Part shown: in pieces, positions 26,790-35,386 of the stretch
Numbering within the stretch: the first letter of the stretch is position 1
Layout of the letters: each line of letters opens with the position of its first letter
DNA from: Pelagovum sp. HNIBRBA483
GTDB taxonomy: Bacteria; Pseudomonadota; Alphaproteobacteria; Rhodobacterales; Rhodobacteraceae
Direction of reading: 5' to 3'
Assembly: GCF_040931995.1 (NCBI RefSeq)
Contig: NZ_CP162412.1
Span: 2,395,001-2,459,000 of the forward strand
DNA length: 64,000 nt
The notes under the pieces: model-generated
Databases searched by the model: none
The model's input: only the letters and a program-made list of their open reading frames with translations
What the model was told of the DNA's origin: nothing
Translations under genes and position numbers: made by a program

Positions 26790-27587
26790 ATGAAAGCAGC
26801 ACTCTTTCCAGATCTGGTCGTCAACGGCGAGCATGTTCCCCACGGCCTGATTGCTGCGGAGACGCAGAACCAGGACGCGCCGAAAGGCAAACCCGGTATT
26901 GCTTGGCGCAAGGCGGCCAATGCCGTGGCGATCCGCACCTTGTTGTTGCAAGAAGCGCGGTCTCGCAGCGTCGAGGCAAAACCCAATGAGGTCGCCCCGG
27001 GGCGGTTTGAAACTGATGAGGAGGCCCTGATCAGGGGCCTCCTAGAGGAGGCGATTGATGTTGTTCCCCCAACTCGGGAGGACATCGCATCCGAATGGGA
27101 AAAAGATCCGACGCGCTTTCGAACACCGCCGCTTTGGGAGGTGTCCCATATCCTGTGCGCCTGCGATCCGCGGGACGAGGCAGCACGCGCCAAAGCGCTA
27201 GGCCGTGCCAAGGGGCTGCTTGCCTTGGTGCTGGGTGAACCAAAGAGCTTCGCGGCACTGGCCGCACGCCAGAGCGATTGCGGGTCCAAGACCTCAGGCG
27301 GGACGCTCGGCCAACTTGGCCCGAATGACACCGTTCCTGAGTTCGAGGCTGCCCTGCGTCACCTTGTTGAAGGCGAGATTTCGACAGAGCCGGTTCTGAC
27401 CCGCCATGGCTATCATATCATCCGAATGGATGCGGTTGCGTTGGGGCAGGTCCTGCCATTCGAAGCCGTTCGCGGGAAAATTTCCGAAGCAATGGAGAAA
27501 GCAGCTTGGGCGCGGCAGTCCCGTACCTTCATCACCCAATTGGTCGAAGCCTCAGATATCGAGGGGGCAGACCTGAGCATGGTCTAA
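26790..27587 (+). CDS. Parvulin-type peptidyl-prolyl cis-trans isomerase linked to nitrate reductase
   Basis: A 265-residue protein with a PpiC domain at about residues 110-215: VSHILCACDPRDEAA, FAALAARQSDCGSKTSGG, LGQLGPNDTVPEFEAAL and TRHGYHIIRMD. The N-terminal ~105 residues are a helical, NifM/SurA-like region. There is no signal peptide, so it acts in the cytoplasm, probably in folding or maturation of the nitrate reductase, as inferred from its place 5 bases after narI. Parvulins in this position are known in other denitrifiers. The ATG at 26790 is preferred; upstream in-frame extension would run through narI. Confidence 0.88.
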   Translation: MKAALFPDLVVNGEHVPHGLIAAETQNQDAPKGKPGIAWRKAANAVAIRTLLLQEARSRSVEAKPNEVAPGRFETDEEALIRGLLEEAIDVVPPTREDIASEWEKDPTRFRTPPLWEVSHILCACDPRDEAARAKALGRAKGLLALVLGEPKSFAALAARQSDCGSKTSGGTLGQLGPNDTVPEFEAALRHLVEGEISTEPVLTRHGYHIIRMDAVALGQVLPFEAVRGKISEAMEKAAWARQSRTFITQLVEASDIEGADLSMV

Positions 27588-27603
27588 CTGGGAGGAGAGG
27601 ACG

Positions 27604-28164
27604 ATGGGAAAAGATCCTAAACGACTCTTGAGAACGGCAAGAGGTGAGGCTGCTGATGTTTCCGACTTGGACAATCCACTAGACTTCATCGCCGAAGATC
27701 ATATGCGCGAACGGGAGGTCTGCGCAGTGATCGATCGGATTGTCGCCTCTGCATCCATAGAACGCGCAGAGATCGACCCAGTCCTCACCTTTCTGGAAAC
27801 GGAACTGCCGCAGCATCTGGCTGATGAAGAAATTGATCTGTTTCCGATGATGCTAAAACGCTGCGAGCCGGAAGACGAAATCGACAAGGTGATCGACAAG
27901 CTTCAATCTGATCATGGCCATGCCATCGCCGACGCGCCGGCGATTGTCGCGATCATCAGAGGTTTCGATAAACCTAACTCGCGGCCCTCCCAATCGGATT
28001 GCGAGCAAATTATGGATTTTGCCCATCATGCGCGCCGCCACTTGATCCTCGAAAACGCGGTCATCCTTCCGATCGCCCGGGCGAGACTGACCGAGGCGGA
28101 CCTGAACGCAATGAAAAGGCACATGCTGGAGCGCCGTAGTCTAAAGCCCACGCTCGGAGAATGA
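27604..28164 (+). CDS. Hemerythrin domain-containing protein
   Basis: A 186-residue helical protein with a hemerythrin-like histidine/acidic pattern: FIAEDHMREREV, LPQHLADEEIDLFP, LQSDHGHAIAD and FAHHARRHLILENAVILP. Such proteins bind a non-heme di-iron site and handle O2, NO or iron. In a nitrate respiration operon a role in NO protection or sensing, or in iron-sulfur repair like YtfE/RIC, is plausible but inferred. It is cytoplasmic with no signal. It begins 16 bases after the parvulin gene behind GGGAGGAGAGG, and the carbonic anhydrase start follows after 3 bases. Confidence 0.85.
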   Translation: MGKDPKRLLRTARGEAADVSDLDNPLDFIAEDHMREREVCAVIDRIVASASIERAEIDPVLTFLETELPQHLADEEIDLFPMMLKRCEPEDEIDKVIDKLQSDHGHAIADAPAIVAIIRGFDKPNSRPSQSDCEQIMDFAHHARRHLILENAVILPIARARLTEADLNAMKRHMLERRSLKPTLGE

Positions 28165-28167
28165 GAC

Positions 28168-28775
28168 ATGCTGAATGATCTTCTTGACCGCAACGTGAAA
28201 TGGTCTGAACAGAAGAACCCGGCTATTTTGCACGTCTGGCCACACGGCAATCGCCTGAATTCTTCTGGATCGGCTGTTCTGACAGCCGGGTGCCTGCCAA
28301 TGTCGTCGCAGGTCTCGATCCAGGCGAGGTGTTTGTGCACCGCAACGTGGCAAATGTTATCCATACGTCGGATATGAATATGCTTTCGGCGCTGGAGTTT
28401 GCCGTAGATGCGCTCAAGATCCGCGAGATAATCGTATGCGGTCACTACGGGTGCGGCGGGGTCAAGGCAGCGACCGAAGACCTGCCCCACGGCTTGGCGG
28501 ACCACTGGCTCGTACCGATCCGGCGTCTTACCCGGGCCTATGCCGTCGATTTGGCACAACAGGGCGATGACGAGGCACGAAGAGACAAGCTCGCGGAACT
28601 GAATGTGGTGGAGGGCGTCCGCCGGGTAGCTGAGACGCCCATTCTTCAACGGGCCTGGCGGGAACGTGTCAGCATCCGTATCCATGGGCTGATCTATGGC
28701 CTGAAAGACGGACGGCTTCGCGATCTGGACTGCACGGTTGGCCCGGGCCATTTTCATGCGGAGGCCGCGCAATGA
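28168..28775 (+). pseudogene. Beta-class carbonic anhydrase, frameshifted near codon 16
   Basis: The ATG at 28168 gives MLNDLLDRNVKWSEQK, the family N-terminus, but the frame then departs. From 28218 a second frame gives PGYFARLATRQSPEFFWIG, CSDSRVPANVVAGL, VFVHRNVANVIHTSD and CGHYGCGGVKAA. The zinc ligands (Cys in CSDSR, His and Cys in CGHYGC) are therefore intact but out of phase with the start by one base between about 28213 and 28220. A few residues usually found here also appear lost, so a deletion of four or more bases is possible. A GTG at 28290 could restart only after the first ligand. It reverses CO2 hydration in intact form. The stop overlaps the moeA ATG. Confidence 0.82.
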
Positions 28776-30043
28776 CCGTCATCCAAAAGATCGAAAGCAG
28801 CGGTTTCGGGTGTGACGATCTCGTGCGTCAGGGTTCACTGATCAGTATTGATGAGGGGTTGGCTCGGATTGCCCGCCTGACAAAGGCTGTTCCTGAAACC
28901 GAGCATGTCCCGCTAGCGCAAGCCGCAGGGCGGGTGCTTTCAAAATCTGTGCGGTCGCTGGGAATGGTTCCTCCTTTTGATAATGCTGCCATGGACGGGT
29001 ACGCAATCAATACGGGCGACCTATCTGGTGAAGGGCCGTGGGAATTGACAGTCGTAGGGCGCGTTGCAGCAGGGCATGTCCCGAACAACACGCTCAAGCG
29101 CGGGAGTGCGATACAGATCTTTACAGGCGCGCCTCTTCCAGACGGTGCAAACGCAGTCGTAATGCAGGAGCAGGTTTTGTGCACTAGCACCCATGTCCGT
29201 TTGCACGATGTCGTTAAACGGGGCGCTCATGTTCGCCGCGCCGGCGAAGACATGGCGAGGGGAAAGACGATAGCTCCGGCGGGACGCCTCCTCACTCCGC
29301 GAGACATCGCGGCCTGCGCGGCCGCCGGACACGCCGAGGTGTGCGTCACACGACGCGTCCGCGTAGCCCTCGTGGTCACCGGGGATGAGGTCGCCCAGCA
29401 AGGTGAGGCGAGGGGCACCGCTGCGATATGGGATGTGAATACGCCGATGCTCCGCGCCGCGCTGGCGACGCCTGACATTGAGCTGTACAGCGTCCAAGTT
29501 GCATTCGACACGCTCCCCGCGCTGCGCGAACAACTGGACGCTCTGTCGCAAGAGGTGGACCTGATCGTTACGACTGGTGGCATATCGGTCGGCGAAGAAG
29601 ACCATGTGAAGCCAGCCTTGGCTGGGCTTTTCGCCAAAATTGCCTTTAGCGGCGTCGCGTTAAAGCCCGGCAAGCCAGTGTCGTTTGGACATGTTGGGCG
29701 AGCGGTCTGGCTTGGACTGCCCGGTAATCCACTGTCTGCTTTCGTGACGTGGCAAATCTTCGGTTCAGCCCTTTGCAGGTCCCTCAGCGGACAAGCGCAA
29801 AGGCCCGTCCGCCGACGACATGTGGTATTGCAACATACGCTTCATCATAAACCGGGCCGATGTGAGCTACGGCTGGCGCGCCTGACGGGCTTTGACAGCG
29901 CGGGACGAGAAATCGCTGAATTCGCGGAGGCAACTCATTCGGGTAGGGTGTCACTGCTTCCTGAAATGGACGGTTTGCTTTTCATTCCTGCCGATACCGA
30001 GGAATTGCCCTGTGGTGCATTGGTGGAGTTTCACCCTTTCTGA
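28772..30043 (+). CDS. moeA: Molybdopterin molybdenumtransferase MoeA
   Basis: A 423-residue protein with the MoeA domain series: DNAAMDGYAI in domain 1, IFTGAPLPDGANAVVMQE, then the MPT-binding domain with VALVVTGDEV, WDVNTPML, TTGGISVGEEDHV and KPGKPVSFGH, VWLGLPGNPLSAFVT, and a C-terminal beta-domain. MoeA inserts molybdate into adenylated molybdopterin, the cofactor step needed by NarG. It overlaps the carbonic anhydrase stop by 4 bases. An extra copy inside a nar operon probably secures cofactor supply during nitrate respiration. Confidence 0.94.
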   Translation: MTVIQKIESSGFGCDDLVRQGSLISIDEGLARIARLTKAVPETEHVPLAQAAGRVLSKSVRSLGMVPPFDNAAMDGYAINTGDLSGEGPWELTVVGRVAAGHVPNNTLKRGSAIQIFTGAPLPDGANAVVMQEQVLCTSTHVRLHDVVKRGAHVRRAGEDMARGKTIAPAGRLLTPRDIAACAAAGHAEVCVTRRVRVALVVTGDEVAQQGEARGTAAIWDVNTPMLRAALATPDIELYSVQVAFDTLPALREQLDALSQEVDLIVTTGGISVGEEDHVKPALAGLFAKIAFSGVALKPGKPVSFGHVGRAVWLGLPGNPLSAFVTWQIFGSALCRSLSGQAQRPVRRRHVVLQHTLHHKPGRCELRLARLTGFDSAGREIAEFAEATHSGRVSLLPEMDGLLFIPADTEELPCGALVEFHPF

Positions 30044-30062
30044 AGGACAAGGACAACAAGAT

Positions 30063-30581
30063 ATGAAGATCGCTTACACAATGGCTCCAGGCAGGGGAGA
30101 TACCGACCTTCTGCTTTCACGGCTGGCCGATACGCTCGCTTCGCAAGGCTACACAACCTGCGGCACAGTTCAGATCAATACAGATCGCGCAAATGGCCCG
30201 TGCGACATGGATGTGCAGGTCTTGCCAGACGGTCCGGTTCTGCGCATTTCACAAGATCTTGGATTAGGCTCTAAGGGATGCAGGCTGGACCCCGCTGCGT
30301 TGGAGACCGCCGTCGGCCTGGCGGAGGCGCGACTTGATCCAAATGTGGACCTCTTGATCATCAACAAGTTCGGCAAGCATGAAGCCGATGGTCGCGGCTT
30401 CAGAACCATCATTGCCACAGCGCTGGAGCTTGAAATTCCAGTGATCGTGGGGGTCAACGATCTCAATATGGCAGCATTTAGAGAATTTGCTGGCACAGAA
30501 GCCGTTCAGTTAGAGCCATCGAAAGCGCAAATTCTTGAGTGGTTAGCTATGGTAATGAGAACTAAGCAGGATGTTGCTTGA
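30063..30581 (+). CDS. DUF2478 domain-containing protein
   Basis: A 172-residue soluble protein with an N-terminal P-loop-like region (IAYTMAPGRGDTDLLLSRLA), a central DLLIINKFGKHEADGRGFR and a late IPVIVGVNDLNMAAF, all features of the DUF2478 family of presumed nucleotide-binding proteins. Such genes are often found beside molybdate transport or molybdenum cofactor genes, which fits its position after moeA at the end of the nar operon. No catalytic activity is established. The ATG at 30063 follows AAGGACAAGGACAACAAG. Longer in-frame readings run inside moeA. Confidence 0.8.
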   Translation: MKIAYTMAPGRGDTDLLLSRLADTLASQGYTTCGTVQINTDRANGPCDMDVQVLPDGPVLRISQDLGLGSKGCRLDPAALETAVGLAEARLDPNVDLLIINKFGKHEADGRGFRTIIATALELEIPVIVGVNDLNMAAFREFAGTEAVQLEPSKAQILEWLAMVMRTKQDVA

Positions 30582-31177
30582 GTGATCCTAGTACCCGCTA
30601 AGTGCATTCCTCAGAGTGTGAGGACGGCTTTGATTTAGCGCAAGACGGATTCGGGATTTGAGAATTGTACGATGCGGTGAAAAAGGACGTACAGTTTTGC
30701 CTGTTTCAACCGGGTACAACTATGAGCTGGCAGCGGGTTCTGTGATTTGTTCGCCTTTGGAGGATTGGATATACTGTTCGTCCCAATCAAGGCTGCCGCC
30801 ACTGTAGGTGCGCAAATTGTGTACAATCCAAAGTGAAGGTCCGCAAACGCATGAAAGCGGCCTCCTGAGCAAGCGCAGCGAATTCACCCTTTGTCCGCAT
30901 GGCGGACCTCAGCCAAGCGTGCAGCGAAAGTCCGCAATCCGCCCTTCACGACCAAGTCACCTGCCGGCCCGAAGCGGACATTCGACTAGGTGAAAATCCA
31001 GCTTTCCAGATTCCCGAAGCCGGACCTTGGTGCAACTTGCAGCATTTGACGACCTGTGTATGACTGCAACGCGGGACAAAGCTACCATTCGGCAAGATTG
31101 ATGCGAGGGCTGCTTTGGGTAGAGGGCTACGTTCGCTCAGTAAATGCGGCAGTCATATTCAGTATCCACCACTTCGA
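30582..31177. other. Intergenic region between DUF2478 and amidase
   Basis: About 600 bases without a convincing gene. Several short open frames on both strands lack ribosome-binding sites and family resemblance. Stretches around 30836-30990 repeat the words gtccgc and cggac several times, a pattern seen in degenerate intergenic DNA. Both flanking genes end here (convergent), so a bidirectional terminator is expected, but no clear hairpin with a T-run was found. Confidence 0.6.
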
Positions 31178-32602
31178 TCATAAAGCGGGACGATCTTCTG
31201 TGCGCCGGTACCAACCTCCGACTGCGTTTTCAAATGCACTCGCAGCCTGAAATGCGACTTCATCGCGATAGGCAGGGGCCACAATCTGCATTCCCGTTGG
31301 AACTCCGTTTCCCGCAAACCCGGTTGGAAGCGAAATGACGGGACAGCGGCTCAGCATGTTGAATGGGGTCGTCATCGCCCATCCGAGAAACGATCCAACT
31401 TCCTTGCCGTTGATCTCAATTCGATCCTGAGATGGATCAAACGTCGCATCAACTGCGGGTAGGGCGGTCGTCGGACATATCAGGCAATCGAATTCCTCTA
31501 GCAGCAATCCGAGTCTCCGATAGGCTTGCCCCGCAGTTTTGAGACTGTTGAGATAGTTAAGAGGGCTGGACGATTGCGATTGTTCCGCGAAATCGCGGCA
31601 ATAGGTCGTCATCAGGTCAGCACTCTCTTTCAACTCGGTCGACAGGGACGCGCCAAAAAGGTGTTTCAGATAAGCGATAACGCCTTCGCTCACTTCGGGC
31701 CCCCAACCGATATCGACCTCCTCGACTTTTGCGCCCAGATCGCGGAATACCTGTGCTGCAGTTAGTGTATTTCGACGTACGTCCTCATCCACCTCGAAAC
31801 TGCCCAAATCCATCGACAATGCGATCTTCCACCCCTTGATGCCGGGGTAGTTCATCGGCAGCGTCAGTTTGGGGTAAAGTGTTGCAATGTCTTCGGGATG
31901 CGGACCGCACATGACGTTTTGCAGAAGCGCCGCATCCGCGACCGAACGCGCCAAAGGACCAGTATGATTGTACATATCCAAGTTGAAAGGTGGTGTCTGC
32001 GGCGTCCGCCCATAGGTTGGTTTGTACCCGACGAGCCCACAGCAGGATGCCGGAACTCGTATCGACCCCCCAATATCCGTGCCAGTGGCCAATGAACACG
32101 CGCCTGAAGCCAGCGCAGCGGCGGCGCCGCCGGAAGACCCACCCGGTGTTTTCTCTGTGTTCCAGGGGTTGCGCGTCACGCCCCAAAGCCGCGACCAAGT
32201 GATGAGCGCGCAACAAAATTCGGGCGTCGTGGTGAAAGCGTGCGCAATCGCCCCCTCGGCGAGAATACGTTCATTTGCAGGGGATGTCGCGTCAGCCACG
32301 AAATCCTTCAGGATCAGAGAACCACATGTTGACGGCTTGCCCGCAATCTGGGTTTCGTCCTTGATGGCGACAGGCAACCCGTCGAGGCACCCGGAAGGCT
32401 CACCCTTGGACCATCGCGCCTCGGATTGCCGTGCCAGTTCGCGCGCTTCATCAAAATGTGTATGTGCAAATGCATTGACTGTCTTGGAAGTCGCTTCAGC
32501 GCGGGTGATCTGCGCTTCCAACAGCTCAACTGGTGATAACGATTTTTGGGAAAATCGTGCCAGAGCCTCGGTCGCTGTCACATAAAGTAACTCGTCAGAC
32601 AT
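31178..32602 (-). CDS. Amidase (amidase signature family)
   Basis: A protein of about 474 residues of the amidase signature family. The Lys of the Ser-cisSer-Lys triad lies in LPVAIKDET, the cis-Ser in KTPGGSSGGAAAALASG and the nucleophile Ser in TGTDIGGSIRVPAS. Relatives hydrolyse amides, carbamates or cyclic ureas; the substrate here is unknown. The start is set at ATG 32602 (MSDELLYVTATEAL), preceded by a GACAAGGAACATC ribosome-binding region; a longer reading to 32665 would translate a repeat sequence. It stands alone, far from the catabolic genes at 37-54 kb, but both could act on related nitrogen-containing acids (speculative). Confidence 0.9.
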   Translation of the reverse strand: MSDELLYVTATEALARFSQKSLSPVELLEAQITRAEATSKTVNAFAHTHFDEARELARQSEARWSKGEPSGCLDGLPVAIKDETQIAGKPSTCGSLILKDFVADATSPANERILAEGAIAHAFTTTPEFCCALITWSRLWGVTRNPWNTEKTPGGSSGGAAAALASGACSLATGTDIGGSIRVPASCCGLVGYKPTYGRTPQTPPFNLDMYNHTGPLARSVADAALLQNVMCGPHPEDIATLYPKLTLPMNYPGIKGWKIALSMDLGSFEVDEDVRRNTLTAAQVFRDLGAKVEEVDIGWGPEVSEGVIAYLKHLFGASLSTELKESADLMTTYCRDFAEQSQSSSPLNYLNSLKTAGQAYRRLGLLLEEFDCLICPTTALPAVDATFDPSQDRIEINGKEVGSFLGWAMTTPFNMLSRCPVISLPTGFAGNGVPTGMQIVAPAYRDEVAFQAASAFENAVGGWYRRTEDRPAL

Positions 32603-32660
32603 TTGATGTTCCTTGTCGGTGACAGGATCGTTGTGAACATACGAGGCACTCAATAATGGG

Positions 32661-32710
32661 TCCAAAATCAGATAATACAGCCCCCTCCAAAATCAGATAA
32701 TGTAGCCCCC
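32661..32710. repeat. Two tandem 25-bp direct repeats
   Basis: Unit 1 (32661-32685) and unit 2 (32686-32710) begin tccaaaatcagataat and end agccccc, differing at only two positions. They lie 59 bases upstream of the amidase ATG. The head-to-tail arrangement with a G/C-rich end resembles the multiple terminal repeats at IS21-type insertion sequence ends, but no transposase gene remains next to it. Confidence 0.75.
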
Positions 32711-33461
32711 TAAGCCAGAAAGTTATCAAAGTTCTTAGGCAATGTCAGCTTGGCGCTTTCATTGCGGAAATTCGTGCGATCTATAGCATCGGTCAAATTG
32801 GGCTCCAGGCAGCCGTTCGCTGCACTCGGCTCGAACGTCGGCTCCAGGAATTTCGGGCAGCTAAATCATGATGCCCCATAGATCAGGTTCAGTATCGCTT
32901 CCCTGTTAGTTCCAAAAAATTCACTGATATCGGAACGGAATTTCCCTGTTAACGAACTTAGGGAAATCGTGGCTAAACCACTGTTTTCTCACCCACAATC
33001 AAGGCGACGGGCTCGAATATTGGCAAAATCGGCAGTTTTTCCCTGTATTTTCCCTGTTATCAGGGAAATTTCGGCCAGACTGGCTAGCGTGAGACTGCGT
33101 GCACAGCCAGCATTTCCCCTTAAACCATAACGTTCGCACCTAACTTGGTATCAAGCCACAAGTTCAAAAGCCTGCGCGAGATATCGTTTTGTGCGGATTG
33201 GATAGCGAAGCGATTACGACTCTGACATAGCCCAAAATCTGCAGTCCGCTTTCGGCGGTGGCAGTGTGCAGTTCTATGATGCTGTTGTGATGCGATAACG
33301 ATCAGCTGCTGAATTTCTTTTCTGCGCTGGTGATGAGGTACCGCCCACAAATGCGATAGCTAGAGCGTCACGAGCAGCTTGCGTCGCGCGGAGCAGTCTG
33401 TTGGCAGATCATATCGCTTGTCCGCCTGCCCGGCTGAACTCATGAAAAGCAAGGTAACGGA
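32711..33461. other. Non-coding region with dispersed short repeats
   Basis: About 750 bases without a recognisable gene. The left part next to the 25-bp repeats has a minus-strand frame ending in TAG right at the repeat, which could be the last codons of a lost element gene but resembles no family I know. The middle carries the TTCCCTGT repeats listed separately. From 33070 to 33461 nothing is recognisable; an open frame on the minus strand at 33120-33350 lacks a ribosome-binding site and family signature. Confidence 0.55.
32899..33068. repeat. Cluster of TTCCCTGT(T/A)A repeats with a palindrome
   Basis: Copies start at 32899, 32942, 33039 and 33050. The last forms a palindrome: tttccctg (33049-33056), ttat, cagggaaa (33061-33068). 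An inverted partial copy (agggaaat) lies after the second. This resembles arm-type or host-factor sites of integrases, or a degenerate mobile-element end; function unknown. Confidence 0.55.
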
Positions 33462-33674
33462 TTATACCCGCTGCAAAAAATGGGGAACGATGTCTTTGCG
33501 CGTCAAACCAATTTCCGCAAGTTCCGCATCGCTCGCACTAAGAAGACGTTCCATTTTGCGAACGCGCAAAATGTCTCCAGACAGTCGGGACAACCCCCTG
33601 AAAATCGCAGGAATAAGGCCAACCAGCCCAGACAAGAAAGCATTCCAATTTATTGCCATCTGGACGTAGGTCAT
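33462..33674 (-). CDS. DUF1127 domain small protein
   Basis: A 70-residue protein with a hydrophobic N-terminal part (MAINWNAFLSGLVGLIPAI) and a C-terminal DUF1127 (YjiS-like) motif, RKMERLLSASDAELAEIGLT followed by RKDIVPHF. DUF1127 proteins are typical of alphaproteobacteria; some take part in RNA turnover or phosphate and carbon regulation, but this longer form with a hydrophobic start is uncharacterised. ATG 33674 is chosen because an ideal AAGGAG lies 9 bases upstream; a longer reading has no such site. Confidence 0.82.
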   Translation of the reverse strand: MTYVQMAINWNAFLSGLVGLIPAIFRGLSRLSGDILRVRKMERLLSASDAELAEIGLTRKDIVPHFLQRV

Positions 33675-33956
33675 GTTGAATACTCCTTGGAAATCAAGAC
33701 ACTGTCGATGCACGGCACATATCTCGGTATTCTCCGTTTATCCACACATAAGACAGCAATGCAGCATTGCAGCATACGCAGAGCTACTGGATAGAAACGG
33801 CGCAGCCAGAAATCTGCCTTCATGGTTGCCGAAAGCGCCTAATTCGGAAGACCTTTTTCCGTTCTTGGCAATCTGCATGGGCGCCGGCGCAACCTGATAC
33901 GGGCGAAAATCAGCGTTCAGTGAATACAGTCAGTCGCACTAAAAACGAGAACAAAT

Positions 33957-34907
33957 TCAATGCTTCGTTGAATGTTGGGTATTCATCGCGACTGCCAGCA
34001 CCTCGGCCAGAACAGATACAGCGAGTGTTCTTGCATCACGGGCAGAAGGTATGAGCCCGATCGGCCCGCGCAATCGCTCCAGCGTCTCTCCTGCGATACC
34101 CATACTCGCCAACATTTCTCTGCGAGCATCCTGCGCTTTCTTACTTCCCTGCGCACCGACATAGAATGCTGGCGTCGCCAACGCTTCCACCAAAATTGGC
34201 GGTTCCCAGTCGTGATCATGGAAGAACTACACGATCGCCGTCCTGTGATCGACCGCCAAATCTTGGGGGTAGTTTTTTCCGGTTAACAGGTGCGTGTCAC
34301 AGCCAGCGAGATCGCCCGCTCCCAAAGTCTCATCATCAGGTGAAAGCAGCAAATTCTCATAGCCGAGTGTTTGAACCAACGCCGCAAACTGTCCTGCTTC
34401 GGGGCCTTTGCCGAATACAAAGAACTTCAATTCCGGTCCGATGCGAATGCGAAGAATATTTTTGTCCAGACCGGACTTTACGCTATCCGTCAGTTCCATC
34501 CTTCCTGTGTTCACCTCGATTTCAAGCGTTATTCCTCGGCGCTGGCTTTGGTGTTCTTTTAGGTTTTCCAGTACCTCCAAATCGGGGTTTGGAACCAAGA
34601 GGATCTTCAGCCCTCCTCCACAAGGCAGCTGGATATCCATGAACGGGGAATCTTTGCCATATGCCACAAAACGTGGCTCACCGTCCGAGCGTGCTTCCAA
34701 AGCATGAAGCGCGATATCCGCTTCAACGCAGCCTGATGACAGGGTTCCCACCCATTCCTTGCGCCCAAGCACTGCCATCATTGCACCAACAGGGCGATAG
34801 GATGGCCCAGAGGTTTCAGCAATCACCGCCAAAACAGCGCCCCCGCCCGCGGCCACAAGAGCGGAGACAGGATCATGTCGTGAGTGAACAGCCGAAATAC
34901 CCGCCAT
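33957..34907 (-). pseudogene. xdhC: XdhC family molybdenum-cofactor maturation protein, interrupted by one amber codon
   Basis: One frame of 317 codons encodes XdhC/CoxI: the N-terminal half has VLAVIAETSGPSYRPVGAMM, VGTLSSGCVEADIALHA and LPCGGGLKILL; the C-terminal Rossmann half has FVFGKGPEAGQFAALVQTLG, and after the break EALATPAFYVGAQGSKKAQ and LRGPIGLIPSARDA. At 34227-34229 the frame reads TAG between DHRTAIV and FFHDHDWE, where relatives have a hydrophobic residue such as Leu; TTG to TAG would explain it. XdhC hands a sulfurated molybdenum cofactor to xanthine-dehydrogenase-type enzymes, and such an enzyme is encoded at 48.5-52.3 kb. The stop removes the NAD-binding-fold end, so the product is probably inactive unless suppressed. 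Confidence 0.85.
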
Positions 34908-34954
34908 CTACCTGCTAAACTGCCTCGATATCGCTTGGCAAAACAATCAGCACC

Positions 34955-35386
34955 TCAGTAAAATCCGCGTAGAAGCTCCACCGCTTCTGGCATCTCATTG
35001 GCCTTGAGGTTTTCCCAAAAACTCTCAGTCTCAATTTCAGCGAACCCGGGCAATGCTTCGAGGTCTTTGGCTTCGACGTTTCTGAAGCCCATCGACCAAT
35101 TTGGGAACATTCTGTCCGTCTGTTTGCCTTCGGCCAACGTGACAATGGTATGATGGCGTCGATCCTCGGAAATCCTATCCCAAAGAGCGTTCAGGACATC
35201 ATCGGGCCCCTCGATAGCCTGAATGAAATAGCCTTTATCGAAGTCATCGCTGTACCTGTACAGCAACAGCCCAGTTATCCCTTCATTGGAGTTTCGAGCG
35301 CGGCTTTTCTCGAGGAGCTCCTTCAGAGCCAACTTTGAAAAAGGCGCTTTTGCCTGGCTGACATAAACAATGTATTTCATCCTCAC
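34955..35386 (-). CDS. BLUF-domain blue-light sensor protein
   Basis: A 143-residue single-domain BLUF protein. Flavin-site residues line up: Tyr8 (IVYVSQA), Asn32 (ARNSNEGITGLLLY), Gln56 (YFIQAIEGPDD), and Trp97 and Met99 (FPNWSMGF). The Tyr-Asn spacing equals that of AppA; six extra residues lie before the Gln. A C-terminal helical cap follows, with no output domain, so it probably signals through a partner protein. GTG 35386 overlaps the pckA stop codon; ATG 35380 is an alternative start. Co-translation with pckA suggests a link between blue light and gluconeogenic carbon flow (inference). Confidence 0.9.
   Translation of the reverse strand: MRMKYIVYVSQAKAPFSKLALKELLEKSRARNSNEGITGLLLYRYSDDFDKGYFIQAIEGPDDVLNALWDRISEDRRHHTIVTLAEGKQTDRMFPNWSMGFRNVEAKDLEALPGFAEIETESFWENLKANEMPEAVELLRGFY

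Noticed and set aside
30635-30826. A 63-codon minus-strand frame after the nar operon
   Set aside because: No family resemblance and no start signal; kept as intergenic.
33120-33350. A 76-codon minus-strand frame
   Set aside because: Rich in His, Gln and Arg, no ribosome-binding site, no recognisable motif.
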